The notes under the pieces: generated by a model
What the model was told of the DNA's origin: nothing
Databases searched by the model: none
The model's input: the letters and a program-made list of their open reading frames with translations, nothing else
Made by a program: the position numbers and the translations under genes
In this document: positions 8,469 through 15,412 of the stretch, one piece after another
How the letters are laid out: each line of letters begins with the position of its first letter
Position numbering within the stretch: position 1 is the first letter of the stretch
Origin: Agreia sp. Leaf210
Lineage (GTDB): Bacteria; Actinomycetota; Actinomycetes; Actinomycetales; Microbacteriaceae
Length of the DNA: 64,000 bases
Direction: 5' to 3'
Assembly (NCBI RefSeq): GCF_001421485.1
Contig: NZ_LMKK01000003.1
Span: forward strand, 248,001-312,000

Positions 8469-9233
8469 TTAGGTTGTTTTGACCTTCCCTTTAGTCCTAT
8501 TTATGGCTCGAACCTTTGAAAGTAATTGAGCATCACTTTTGTCGTACAGCGACTTGAGCGCCAGTTCGAGTATCTCCGCCCCGACAAGTACCTCAGCAAC
8601 GGTCAATTTGTCATCATGAGATCCGCTATTTCCGATCCACTTGACTGCCTCGAGAGCCTCCGCGATCTTCGGTTCCTTCGCCGCATACTCCCTAATTCGA
8701 GTGTGAAGATTCAGGCGGTTGCGTTTGCCCGTCGTCGCCTTGATGCTTGTCCGGCGAACTCTCTTAGCTGTCAGAAGATCCTCAACGGCCTGTCTGAGTT
8801 GGTTCGCCGCCAAACTGGGACTGATCCAGATGGCGGATGATGCCGTTGATATTGCGCTCTTCACCTCATCCGGCGCGCGATCTGGAACCGCTATTAGACG
8901 CAAGGGCGGATGTACTTGGCGAATCTTGTACATCGCGCCAAACTGGCCGTATTTTGGGTCGCCTTCATTTATCCAGTAACGCCAGTCGCCCAGCATCGCC
9001 ACTCGCTGAAGGCAGCGTGCGTTATCGCAAAGTAGGTTCCCGGAGTAGGTCCCCTGGAGTTCATCAGGAGCTCCGCCGTTGTTCGCGATTTCTATTACAC
9101 GCTTCGATTCCTGGTCGGGGTAGGTTTCGAAATTCTCGAATCCGAGGGAGCCCACATTGCACGTGGGACAAGCCACGCGAGGCCAATCATGAACGTCTAA
9201 CCAGCCATTGAGACTGGAGATTTTATGCGGCAT
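8469..9233 (-). CDS. DUF4145-type protein with N-terminal zinc-finger-like cysteines
   Basis: 254 aa. Cys22 and Cys25 (ACPTC) with Cys69 and Cys74 could bind zinc. The C-terminal part carries WIGNSGSHDD at about residues 199-208, typical of DUF4145, preceded by a helical region. DUF4145 proteins are often found beside restriction and defence genes and are, from memory, related to HEPN-like helical domains. The gene lies 82 bp downstream of the SecB-like gene on the same strand, so co-transcription is possible. It is visibly more A/T-rich than host genes. Confidence 0.55.
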   Translation of the reverse strand: MPHKISSLNGWLDVHDWPRVACPTCNVGSLGFENFETYPDQESKRVIEIANNGGAPDELQGTYSGNLLCDNARCLQRVAMLGDWRYWINEGDPKYGQFGAMYKIRQVHPPLRLIAVPDRAPDEVKSAISTASSAIWISPSLAANQLRQAVEDLLTAKRVRRTSIKATTGKRNRLNLHTRIREYAAKEPKIAEALEAVKWIGNSGSHDDKLTVAEVLVGAEILELALKSLYDKSDAQLLSKVRAINRTKGKVKTT

Positions 9234-9315
9234 ACCAGGACTTTACTGCTACCGCTCGACGCGACGAGAGCACGTTTGCAATCTCCTGGACGGTATGCCA
9301 AATGACTGAGGCTAT

Positions 9316-9780
9316 CTACTGCTTCGAATCGACGTTGTTTTCTTCTGAAAAATGCAATTCGCCACGTTGAAGAATCGGCATCAAGATTGTTTCGCCGAAA
9401 ACTCGAGCGGACAAGCTCGCTATGCATTCCCTTACATAAGGAATAAGCGCCATGATTGCGACCTCGTTCGCGAACTCAAGCTGAGCTTCTTGGGTTAGAG
9501 CAACTGGATACGGGGCGGCGTAGTTGATGGCCACGTCAACATCCAGGCGCCCGATATTCGTGCTTAGGTGCACGTCAAGCCGTGTCCCGATCTCGGAACC
9601 TTCGGCCCTGAGGCGTAGGGCATAGCTAGGAGAGATGCTCTCAAAGTCCAAAGAGTCACCGTGTTGCTCTTCATCGAGTTCAGCGTTGACCTTGAACCAA
9701 TTTACGCCGTCGATCTTGATTGTGACATCGCGCAATAACTCGCCAGCGGACTCGACGACACGAGGTGCGTTCTCGGTCAT
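9316..9780 (-). CDS. SecB-like chaperone, probable chaperone of a toxin-antitoxin-chaperone module
   Basis: 154 aa from the ATG at 9778-9780, which overlaps the stop of the HTH gene by 4 bp. The layout resembles the SecB fold: alternating strands with acidic residues, then residues 113-123 IPYVRECIASL, close to the PYARE-x-I-x-x-L segment of SecB helix 1, followed by an MPILQRGELHF-like end comparable to the SecB APVNF region. Actinobacteria generally use no SecB for export. Solitary SecB-like proteins such as Rv1957 instead protect antitoxins. Its coupling to an HTH protein and a HicA-like protein supports that role. The fold call is by eye. Confidence 0.55.
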   Translation of the reverse strand: MTENAPRVVESAGELLRDVTIKIDGVNWFKVNAELDEEQHGDSLDFESISPSYALRLRAEGSEIGTRLDVHLSTNIGRLDVDVAINYAAPYPVALTQEAQLEFANEVAIMALIPYVRECIASLSARVFGETILMPILQRGELHFSEENNVDSKQ

Positions 9781-10367
9781 GCTGCAGGCCGCACTTCGCG
9801 CCAACCGGTCCGGTTGCTTGTCGGTCGACGAGACGCCACAGGTTTCGATGTACCCGTGGTTAAAGTCCCAGGAATCCATCCCTGCGCTCGTATGGCGCGC
9901 TGACGGGCGAACGCACCATTGAACGTCTCAGCGATGTCAACAGGAATAGGAGTTCCCGAGTAGAACTCGTCGATCTCGAGGGCGTTACTTCGCGCCCAAC
10001 TGTATACGTCTGCCCATGCCCATACCTTCGAATCCCCGATTGTCGTGTAAAGGTTGGGGAAGTCGCTTCTGCGCTCTCCGTTCGACCAAAGGCGCACTGC
10101 TTGCCGGGTGGCATTAAGGCGTTCCGCAACGTCAGATATGCCGACCAAATCCAGGTCCACCCGGGTAATCGCACCGTTTATGCTTCGCACGTCGTCATAG
10201 ATTCGATCTAGCGCGTCGGTAGGGGAGGCGGCGTCTATTTCGACGTCTAGCGTCGTGCGGCCGTTGGAACTGCTGACGAGAACGTCGTAGGAAAGGCAGT
10301 CCAAGCCAGCGCTTTGAAACTCGTTATCTTGGTCTATTCCAGAAACCACGAGAGTGAATGCGTACAT
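9777..10367 (-). CDS. HTH DNA-binding protein, probable antitoxin
   Basis: 196 aa, ATG with a GGAG site 6 bp upstream. Residues 1-72 look like a small alpha/beta domain (MYAFTLVVSG...). Residues about 76-98 form a helix-turn-helix (ISDVAERLNATRQAVRLWSNG) followed by DFPNLYTTIG and a VWAWADVYSW wing, typical of small actinobacterial regulators paired with HicA-like proteins. The basic C-terminal 40 residues could be the chaperone-addiction tail seen in antitoxins of TAC systems. The order HicA-like, this gene, SecB-like on one strand suggests antitoxin function. Inverted repeats at 10396-10426 and 10696-10707 are candidate operators. Confidence 0.6.
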   Translation of the reverse strand: MYAFTLVVSGIDQDNEFQSAGLDCLSYDVLVSSSNGRTTLDVEIDAASPTDALDRIYDDVRSINGAITRVDLDLVGISDVAERLNATRQAVRLWSNGERRSDFPNLYTTIGDSKVWAWADVYSWARSNALEIDEFYSGTPIPVDIAETFNGAFARQRAIRAQGWIPGTLTTGTSKPVASRRPTSNRTGWREVRPAA

Positions 10368-10395
10368 ACGATCTCCAACCGTTATCCCGACATTA

Positions 10396-10426
10396 ACACG
10401 TGCTGTTGTCAGATGACAACACGTGT
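10396..10426. promoter_or_regulatory. Imperfect inverted repeat between the HicA-like and HTH genes (candidate operator)
   Basis: ACACGTG-ctg-TTGTCA is mirrored by TGACAA-CACGTGT around a 2-nt centre. It lies 29 bp upstream of the HTH gene start. As RNA it would form a hairpin, as DNA an operator. Its placement between the putative toxin and antitoxin genes fits autoregulation or a separate antitoxin promoter. Confidence 0.45.
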
Positions 10427-10430
10427 ATAC

Positions 10431-10694
10431 TCACCATTTATTTCGTGTTGGTCGATATCCATGAGTGCATCGCCGTGCGACAGTCCAGAGCTTGCGGCCA
10501 GTGTTATTGCCTGTCCCATTCACGCTCATCCGACAGCCGTCAGTCGACCGCTCGCCGCACATGAGGTAGCCCACGGGATGCGAGTGACCGCCCTTGGACT
10601 CTTGGTACGTCCAGCCGAATTCGTCGACCAGAACAGCTACGCACTTTCGCGTATCCGTACCTTTTGGCAGACCACCCAACGAGAACCACTCCAT
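10431..10694 (-). CDS. HicA-like putative toxin
   Basis: 87 aa, from the ATG at 10692-10694. Core pattern: a helix ending LVDEFGWTY, then QESKGGHSHPVGYLMC, where K-G-G-H matches the KGSHH catalytic-histidine region of HicA mRNA interferases (His37 here). A Cys-rich stretch (Cys46, Cys54, Cys76) and a V-A-R-R-C helix follow. This cysteine-bearing HicA-like type is common in actinobacteria next to HTH proteins. The next gene downstream is such an HTH protein, then a SecB-like one. RNase activity is inferred from family resemblance only. Confidence 0.5.
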   Translation of the reverse strand: MEWFSLGGLPKGTDTRKCVAVLVDEFGWTYQESKGGHSHPVGYLMCGERSTDGCRMSVNGTGNNTGRKLWTVARRCTHGYRPTRNKW

Positions 10695-10695
10695 C

Positions 10696-10707
10696 TGTAT
10701 AGATACA
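10696..10707. promoter_or_regulatory. Palindrome TGTAT-AG-ATACA at the start of the HicA-like gene
   Basis: A perfect 5-bp inverted repeat with a 2-bp centre sits directly upstream of the start codon. A TACACT-like -10 on the minus strand overlaps this area. This is a likely operator for the module, and the transcript may have almost no leader. Confidence 0.4.
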
Positions 10708-10818
10708 CCAGTGTAGTTTCTGGGTGCGACGCTGAGACAAAGCGGTCCGCGAGACGGTTGGGACTCCGGGTCTCGACAATTTCGACCTCGAGCTGTCCGA
10801 GTCGCTAGCATCAGGCTC

Positions 10819-11163
10819 ATGACTCCTCTATCAGCCGAGTTCAAGCGAATTCTCATGGGCCTATCAGTTGTGGCATTTGCTCTCGCGGTAGCAGCGGCGG
10901 CTTTTGCCATTGGAAATGCGTTGACGAATCCGACGTTCGCAGCGACACCTCTAGCTGCCGTGCCGCTTGCGGCTGAGATGGGATTTCTCCTGCTTCGACC
11001 ACCGTCGCCCAAGAAGTTGATTGCGTCAGTGGCCGTTTCCGGCATTGGTGCGGTGGTCTTTATAGTTGGATTCTTCTTCCCGGAGATGAACGTGGCGTTC
11101 GCGATCGGAACGCTTGCCGCATGGGCTCTGTCAACAGCAATTTCGCGTTCCGCCGACCGCTGA
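10819..11163 (+). CDS. Small membrane protein of the element
   Basis: 114 aa. Four hydrophobic segments, at about residues 11-32, 39-56, 66-84 and 90-106, separated by short polar turns, with a PPSPKKL loop in the middle. No family is recognised. It is the first + strand gene after the minus-strand toxin-like module and its promoter lies in the 124 bp between them. Confidence 0.5.
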   Translation: MTPLSAEFKRILMGLSVVAFALAVAAAAFAIGNALTNPTFAATPLAAVPLAAEMGFLLLRPPSPKKLIASVAVSGIGAVVFIVGFFFPEMNVAFAIGTLAAWALSTAISRSADR

Positions 11164-11287
11164 GACCGGACGTTTCCCTCCGAGCCCTTAGCTCATCACG
11201 TTCGGGCAGAAGGCGTCCAAGGGATCGTCGCACAATAGACTCCGGTAATAGGCCTCCGCTTGAGAGGCTTACGGCAAAGGAGCCGTA

Positions 11288-11443
11288 ATGAAAGTAGATG
11301 CGTACCATTCAACGAATGACGATGATCCTGATGTTTGTCACGATCAGGATCACTGCCCGTCTGGCAGCCAAATCCCCGCGAAGTACTTCGCTTCGGGAAC
11401 CGGCAATTTTCGTCGCTGCATGAGCTGCGTGGGTATGGGCTAG
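11288..11443 (+). CDS. Tiny Cys/His-rich protein (51 aa)
   Basis: An ATG with a strong AAGGAG site 5 bp upstream opens a 52-codon frame ending in TAG, with a perfect terminator hairpin right after it. Cys17, His18, His22, Cys23 and the pair Cys44-x-x-Cys47 could bind a metal. The first half is acidic (NDDDPDVCHDQDHC). The ribosome site plus terminator make this a convincing stand-alone gene despite its size. Function unknown. Confidence 0.55.
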   Translation: MKVDAYHSTNDDDPDVCHDQDHCPSGSQIPAKYFASGTGNFRRCMSCVGMG

Positions 11444-11453
11444 CGCTAGGAAT

Positions 11454-11484
11454 GGGGGCACGACTTTCACGTCGTGCCCCCTTG
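11454..11484 (+). terminator. Terminator hairpin after the tiny gene
   Basis: A perfect 11-bp stem (GGGGGCACGAC at 11454-11464 and its complement at 11471-11481) with a 6-nt loop, followed by TT. It sits 10 bp past the stop codon of the 51-aa gene. Confidence 0.6.
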
Positions 11485-11493
11485 GCTAGCTAA

Positions 11494-11706
11494 TCAGCGA
11501 GCTCTCCCCGTACTGAGCGTTGTTACACGGTGGCGGGTAGCAGAAGCAATCTGATCCTGCATAACCATCTGAAACGGAACCCCATCCATGGTCGCGATCA
11601 GAGTGGTTCCTGCAAGAGAGATCGTCGGAGAGACGTTGATGTCGCCGCCCGCTGGGACGAGTGCACCCATTCCAGACTGCGCGGACACCAGCGAACCGAC
11701 GCCCAC
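11494..11706 (-). pseudogene. Possible C-terminal remnant of a phage tail/tape-measure-like protein
   Basis: 70 codons from a GTG, with an in-frame stop 12 bp upstream. The sequence (SPTISLAGTTLIATMDGVPFQ, then a QDQIASATRHRV-like end) resembles the C-terminal tail of phage structural proteins rather than a whole protein. If so, it is the only structural-gene trace in the element. Weak call, based on composition and resemblance only. Confidence 0.3.
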
Positions 11707-11899
11707 TGAGCCTGCCTAAGCTGGCGTACATCGAGTCCTTAGTTGATCACATTCAGCAGCTCGCGGTATTGAGATGCGTACGGCTCCCGAATGACTTCCT
11801 CGGCGGTTGATGGTCCTACCGGATCTGGTTCGAGTTCGATGCGTCTGAGGAGTCCGGGGCATTCGCTCTTGACGAGCTTTCCACTATCGTGATGAAACG

Positions 11900-12880
11900 A
11901 TGACAAGCAACCACGACAGGTTCCTTCAAGTAGTTGGTACCGCTAAGGCGCTTATCAGCGCAGACAACGCGATTGATCTCGAAATCAAGCAAAGCGCGCT
12001 TGATGCCCTGGATCGAGTCGGGCAACTCGATCGCGTTCGAGATAACGTGCCTATTACCTCCTCCGTTGAACGGTATCTCGATGGCTATTTTGGTGAACTG
12101 GCCGACCACGTGGATCACGCAATGGAAATTCTCGCCGGAACAAATAGTCGGGAGGTAAGCAACAATCTCGAATCCTGGTTCCATGGCCTGGATCGGAAGA
12201 CGTTGAATGCAGCCGTTGATGTACAAGCTGACCTTGAGGGTGATTCCAACAAGATCGGCGTGGTTTACTTCGAAGCAATATCCCTATTGCGGTCACTAAT
12301 TGCGGAATTGAAAATCGCTGAGAGAGTTGACCAGTTTCGCAAGCAAACTAATCGCATTACGAGTCAAGTGCAGGTATCTGCGGATGACGCACAAGCTGCC
12401 GCGAAGCTCGCGCAGGTAGCTGCTGGATCTGCAGGTGAGGCCAGTTTGTCCCTGTATTTCGAAACCTACGCGAAGCAGCAGCTTCGATCGTCCGTGTGGT
12501 TCCGTGCTGCGACAATTGCCACGATCGGCGTGGCCATCGCCGTTGCAGCAAATATTCCTCATGGCAAGAGTGAAGACCCAGTGGCTGCCGTTTATCGGAT
12601 AGCAATCGTGGCCGGCGTGGCTGGACTGGCGACATATTTCGGCCGCCAATCAGGCCACTACCGACGTCTAGGCACGTGGGCCAAAGGGCTGCAAATCCAA
12701 CTTCAATCCTTTCCCGCCTTTATGGCAACGATCTCGGATGAAAATACAAGGAATCTTATTCATGAGGCGTTTGCTAAGAGGGTGCTCGGTTCTCCACCCG
12801 AGGCTAACTCGTCGGGTGACACATCGGCCGAGGTCCTGACGCAGCCCTTGATAGATGCCCTGGTGCGAAGAGCGACTTGA
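11900..12880 (+). CDS. Membrane protein with long helical N-terminus, unknown function
   Basis: 326 aa. Residues 1-180 are helical and charged, with an Ala-rich coiled-coil-like stretch at about 160-182. Two membrane segments follow at about 201-218 and 231-247, then a cytoplasmic tail beginning YFGRQSGHYRR. This arrangement (soluble sensor-like part plus a two-helix membrane hairpin) is seen in several abortive-infection effectors, but no defence family is recognised. It lies in the A/T-richer cargo block on the opposite strand to its neighbours. Confidence 0.55.
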   Translation: MTSNHDRFLQVVGTAKALISADNAIDLEIKQSALDALDRVGQLDRVRDNVPITSSVERYLDGYFGELADHVDHAMEILAGTNSREVSNNLESWFHGLDRKTLNAAVDVQADLEGDSNKIGVVYFEAISLLRSLIAELKIAERVDQFRKQTNRITSQVQVSADDAQAAAKLAQVAAGSAGEASLSLYFETYAKQQLRSSVWFRAATIATIGVAIAVAANIPHGKSEDPVAAVYRIAIVAGVAGLATYFGRQSGHYRRLGTWAKGLQIQLQSFPAFMATISDENTRNLIHEAFAKRVLGSPPEANSSGDTSAEVLTQPLIDALVRRAT

Positions 12881-12947
12881 TCCGACCATTGGTTTCGTCC
12901 TGTAACCATTTCGAGATCCACCAGCCCACTCGACATTCGTCAATGGG

Positions 12948-13613
12948 CTATGGGTTGACAACGTAAAAGTCTGAGCGGCCTGGCTGATCGATGATGGCTA
13001 CTTCTTCTATCTCGTCACCGGGATCGAGGATGTACTCGTCCCAGTCCTCGACCAACACGTGCGCGATCTTGCTGTTCGGCAAAAGATGGCGACGGTGCTG
13101 GATGGTCGCATACAACTGTCGAGGCTGAGCGATTTTGTATATCCGGTCACCGATCTCGCGGTTGCCCCAAGTTGTTAGAGCAACCTCGAGCGAGTTAGCC
13201 CACGACCAGCGGTCTTTACGCTCCTCGTGGGTCCCTCGGTAAATGGGGCCGGGAAGGTGTGGCGCAACGGGCTCTCGCCGAACCTCGAGCGCCCACGACA
13301 ACACACCCGGTCGGATCTCTCTCGCATGAAGAGTGCTACGGGTGTACCCAGCCTGCACGAAAGCATCGTGCCAGGTCTCCCGTGGCCACCTATCCAATGG
13401 AGCACCACCGAAAACACCGGGTTCGGTGGTGACGCCTGTTGCACGTGACCACGATGGCGGGTCACCACCGTCCCGCTGGTACTGCTGCAGCCATTCACCG
13501 ATGATCATCTCCGCCCGCTTCTGCTGATTCGCTCGACGCCACGTTCGCGTGTGGGCAGGGAACTCATCGAAAGCACGGTCACGAGGGATCTCGGACAGGG
13601 GTTGAACGGTCAT
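12948..13613 (-). CDS. Hypothetical protein of the element
   Basis: 221 aa from the ATG at 13611-13613. A longer frame reaches 13748 but its extra part covers the intergenic region with an A-rich run, so it was rejected. The start MTVQPLSEIPRDRAFDEF is followed by Trp- and Arg-rich sequence. The end is acidic (LDPGDEIEEVAII). No family recognised. It is the last gene of the long minus-strand block, and the 131 bp before it hold a possible separate promoter. Confidence 0.5.
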   Translation of the reverse strand: MTVQPLSEIPRDRAFDEFPAHTRTWRRANQQKRAEMIIGEWLQQYQRDGGDPPSWSRATGVTTEPGVFGGAPLDRWPRETWHDAFVQAGYTRSTLHAREIRPGVLSWALEVRREPVAPHLPGPIYRGTHEERKDRWSWANSLEVALTTWGNREIGDRIYKIAQPRQLYATIQHRRHLLPNSKIAHVLVEDWDEYILDPGDEIEEVAIIDQPGRSDFYVVNP

Positions 13614-13744
13614 TTTGGCCTCAATTCGGGTGGCAAGCACCCTGGATTTCTTGGAAAAAAAATAACGGGGAGGGATTCTGTCTAACCTCGGAGCCCTCAA
13701 GGGAAGGCCCGAAGGTGGACCTCCCCCTGGGGTTCTGCTCGGCA

Positions 13745-14011
13745 TCACGCACTCATCGCCGATCGGGTGCGACTCATTGCGGCGAGGTCGCGTTCCGGGT
13801 CGTAGTCGTTAGCGAATCCGCCTTCGATGGTGAGGCTGATCTGAGTTGCTGGGTTGACGTAGAGAGTGTGGTCTCGGCTGATCACGATCGGCCCACCGCG
13901 CCGAGCTCGAGCACCCGCAGCGAGGAACAGCGTCCGTGCCTCGTCTTCGGGTAGCTCCACTGTGATGGTGCCGATCGTGACAGTGCCCGATGCAGTCGGT
14001 AGTGCCGACAT
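13745..14011 (-). CDS. Hypothetical small protein
   Basis: 88 aa from the ATG at 14009-14011, which overlaps the upstream gene's stop by 1 bp. Beta-rich: SGTVTIGTITVELPEDEARTL, then HTLYVNPATQISLTIEGGF. It looks like a small phage protein. No function assigned. Confidence 0.5.
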   Translation of the reverse strand: MSALPTASGTVTIGTITVELPEDEARTLFLAAGARARRGGPIVISRDHTLYVNPATQISLTIEGGFANDYDPERDLAAMSRTRSAMSA

Positions 14012-14547
14012 CACATGACGCCGTAGATCACTGCGCGCTGCATTGACGGACCCTCGAACTCTTCGACCTGCTGAAGATCCGATAGCTTCTCCGCCGTGTT
14101 CGGGTACTCGGCGCTGTATGCGCGAGTAACGCTCTTCCACCCAGAGGTCACCGCCTTGAGCAGGACAGCGGACGAGAGTGACTGATCGCCGGATACTTCG
14201 GCGCGGTTGAGGAGGGTGATTGCCTCTTCCGGGTCGGCCAGCCGGTCTGCCCTATCTTGTGCGTCACGGAATGCGATCACATGAGACGGGTCTGATGTGG
14301 TGCTTCCAAACAGCTCGCGGGTGAGTCTGTCTTTCGTGTCGCGGACGTACTGCATCTCCTGAGCTTTGAGTGCTGCGAGGGATGACTTGATGCTCTCCTT
14401 CTCTCTGGCGATCTGTTCGCGCTTCCCGCTATCGCTGAGGTTGCCGTCGTTCTCGATGGCTCGGGTTTGCGATGTAAGGCGGTCCTGCAGTTCTTCGGCC
14501 TTTGCTCGGTAGCCGGTGACTGCGTTGGTGAGGTTGGTAAGTGCCAT
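14011..14547 (-). CDS. Coiled-coil hypothetical protein
   Basis: 178 aa. Residues about 5-75 are a strongly charged amphipathic helix (GYRAKAEELQDRL, then IAREKESIKSSLAALKAQEM) likely to form a coiled coil. The remainder is helical and Ser-rich. No enzyme motif. It sits between an HTH gene (11 bp upstream) and an 88-aa gene in the overlapping minus-strand block. Confidence 0.5.
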   Translation of the reverse strand: MALTNLTNAVTGYRAKAEELQDRLTSQTRAIENDGNLSDSGKREQIAREKESIKSSLAALKAQEMQYVRDTKDRLTRELFGSTTSDPSHVIAFRDAQDRADRLADPEEAITLLNRAEVSGDQSLSSAVLLKAVTSGWKSVTRAYSAEYPNTAEKLSDLQQVEEFEGPSMQRAVIYGVM

Positions 14548-14557
14548 GATTCTTCTC

Positions 14558-14974
14558 CTATGCCGTTCGTGCGGCTTTGTGGTGTGCGATGTCTTCTCGT
14601 GAGAGCTGCCAGCGTCCGTTTATTTCCTGTGCTGGGAGGCGTCCTTCTTGGATGGCGAGCCTCACTCCTCGACTCGTGATTCCGAGGATGGTTGCGGCCT
14701 GCGCGGTGCCGACCCACTTCGATCTTTGTTCGGCTTCCGGTTCGGGCGCTTCGGGGCTTCCTGTAGCGGAAGCGCGCCAGGACATGGCCGCGTGTTGAAG
14801 CGCGATGAGCACGGCAGCAAACTCGGGGTCGACGCCTCGAGCTCTGGTGCGTAGCTCCTGCAGGTTGGAGTGCCTGACGAGCAGTGAGGCGATCCTGGCG
14901 GGAACGATGGTGACGTCTCCGTGCAGAAACCGGTTGGGCTGCATGGTGCCTTCATGAGCGCGAGGGTCATTCAT
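14558..14974 (-). CDS. HTH (excisionase/MerR-like helix) protein
   Basis: 138 aa, ATG at 14972-14974. The C-terminal ~50 residues read WVGTAQAATILGITSRGVRLAIQEGRLPAQEINGRWQ, a standard HTH_17/excisionase-type DNA-binding domain ending with an R-E-D-I-A-H-H helix. The N-terminal part is helical. It overlaps the WhiB gene by 8 bp. It could be a recombination directionality factor or a regulator of the block. Position alone does not decide. Confidence 0.6.
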   Translation of the reverse strand: MNDPRAHEGTMQPNRFLHGDVTIVPARIASLLVRHSNLQELRTRARGVDPEFAAVLIALQHAAMSWRASATGSPEAPEPEAEQRSKWVGTAQAATILGITSRGVRLAIQEGRLPAQEINGRWQLSREDIAHHKAARTA

Positions 14975-15209
14975 CGTTCGCCCCCTTGCTGTTCGAGGCG
15001 TAGCGCTTGCCAGCCCACACCCCACCCTTGGGCCGTTCTGCCTCCGCGTAGTCACGGCAGAGGTCGAACAGGGGGCAGGCGCGACAGATGTACGAGAGGG
15101 TGTGCGCCGGCTGATCGTCGAGAATGAATCGGCCATCGTTCTGGCACTCTGGGTCGGTCTCGAGCATCGAGTTCGTAAGTCGCTCATACGCTACGGTTGC
15201 GCGGCTCAT
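14967..15209 (-). CDS. WhiB-family iron-sulfur transcription regulator
   Basis: 80 aa. Four cysteines in WhiB spacing (Cys22, Cys42, Cys45, Cys51; CRAC-x5-C) would ligate a 4Fe-4S cluster. They are followed by KGGVWAGKR, the G-[V/I]-W-x-G turn of the family. WhiB proteins bind the major sigma factor to adjust transcription and are frequent in actinophages. It overlaps both neighbours by a few bases (ATGA at 15206-15209), so it is translated with the AAA ATPase block. Confidence 0.8.
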   Translation of the reverse strand: MSRATVAYERLTNSMLETDPECQNDGRFILDDQPAHTLSYICRACPLFDLCRDYAEAERPKGGVWAGKRYASNSKGANDE

Positions 15210-15412
15210 TTGGCTGCCCGCGTCCTGTAGTCGTGCATGACCGCCCAGATCTCGTTTGCTGCTGCGTCTAGTTCCTCAAGGAGTTCAGCGGGTATCGGTT
15301 CCCATCCGTGTCGATGTGTCCATAGACCTATCTCCCTGTCGTTGTAGGTGACCGTGACTCCGTGCGCCGCAGCTTCAGCGATCAGTACTAACGCGTTCTC
15401 GATCGGGTTCAC
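15206..15412 (-). CDS. Small hypothetical protein
   Basis: 68 aa from a GTG at 15410-15412. Helical with Ala/Glu-rich sequence (NALVLIAEAAAHGV; LLEELDAAANEIW). Overlaps both neighbours by 4 bp. No function recognised. Confidence 0.5.
   Translation of the reverse strand: MNPIENALVLIAEAAAHGVTVTYNDREIGLWTHRHGWEPIPAELLEELDAAANEIWAVMHDYRTRAAK

Noticed and set aside
10314-10808. 164-codon + strand frame over the HicA-like gene region
   Set aside because: Antisense to the HicA-like gene, across the inverted repeats. No recognisable protein features, whereas the minus-strand frame has the HicA-type motif.
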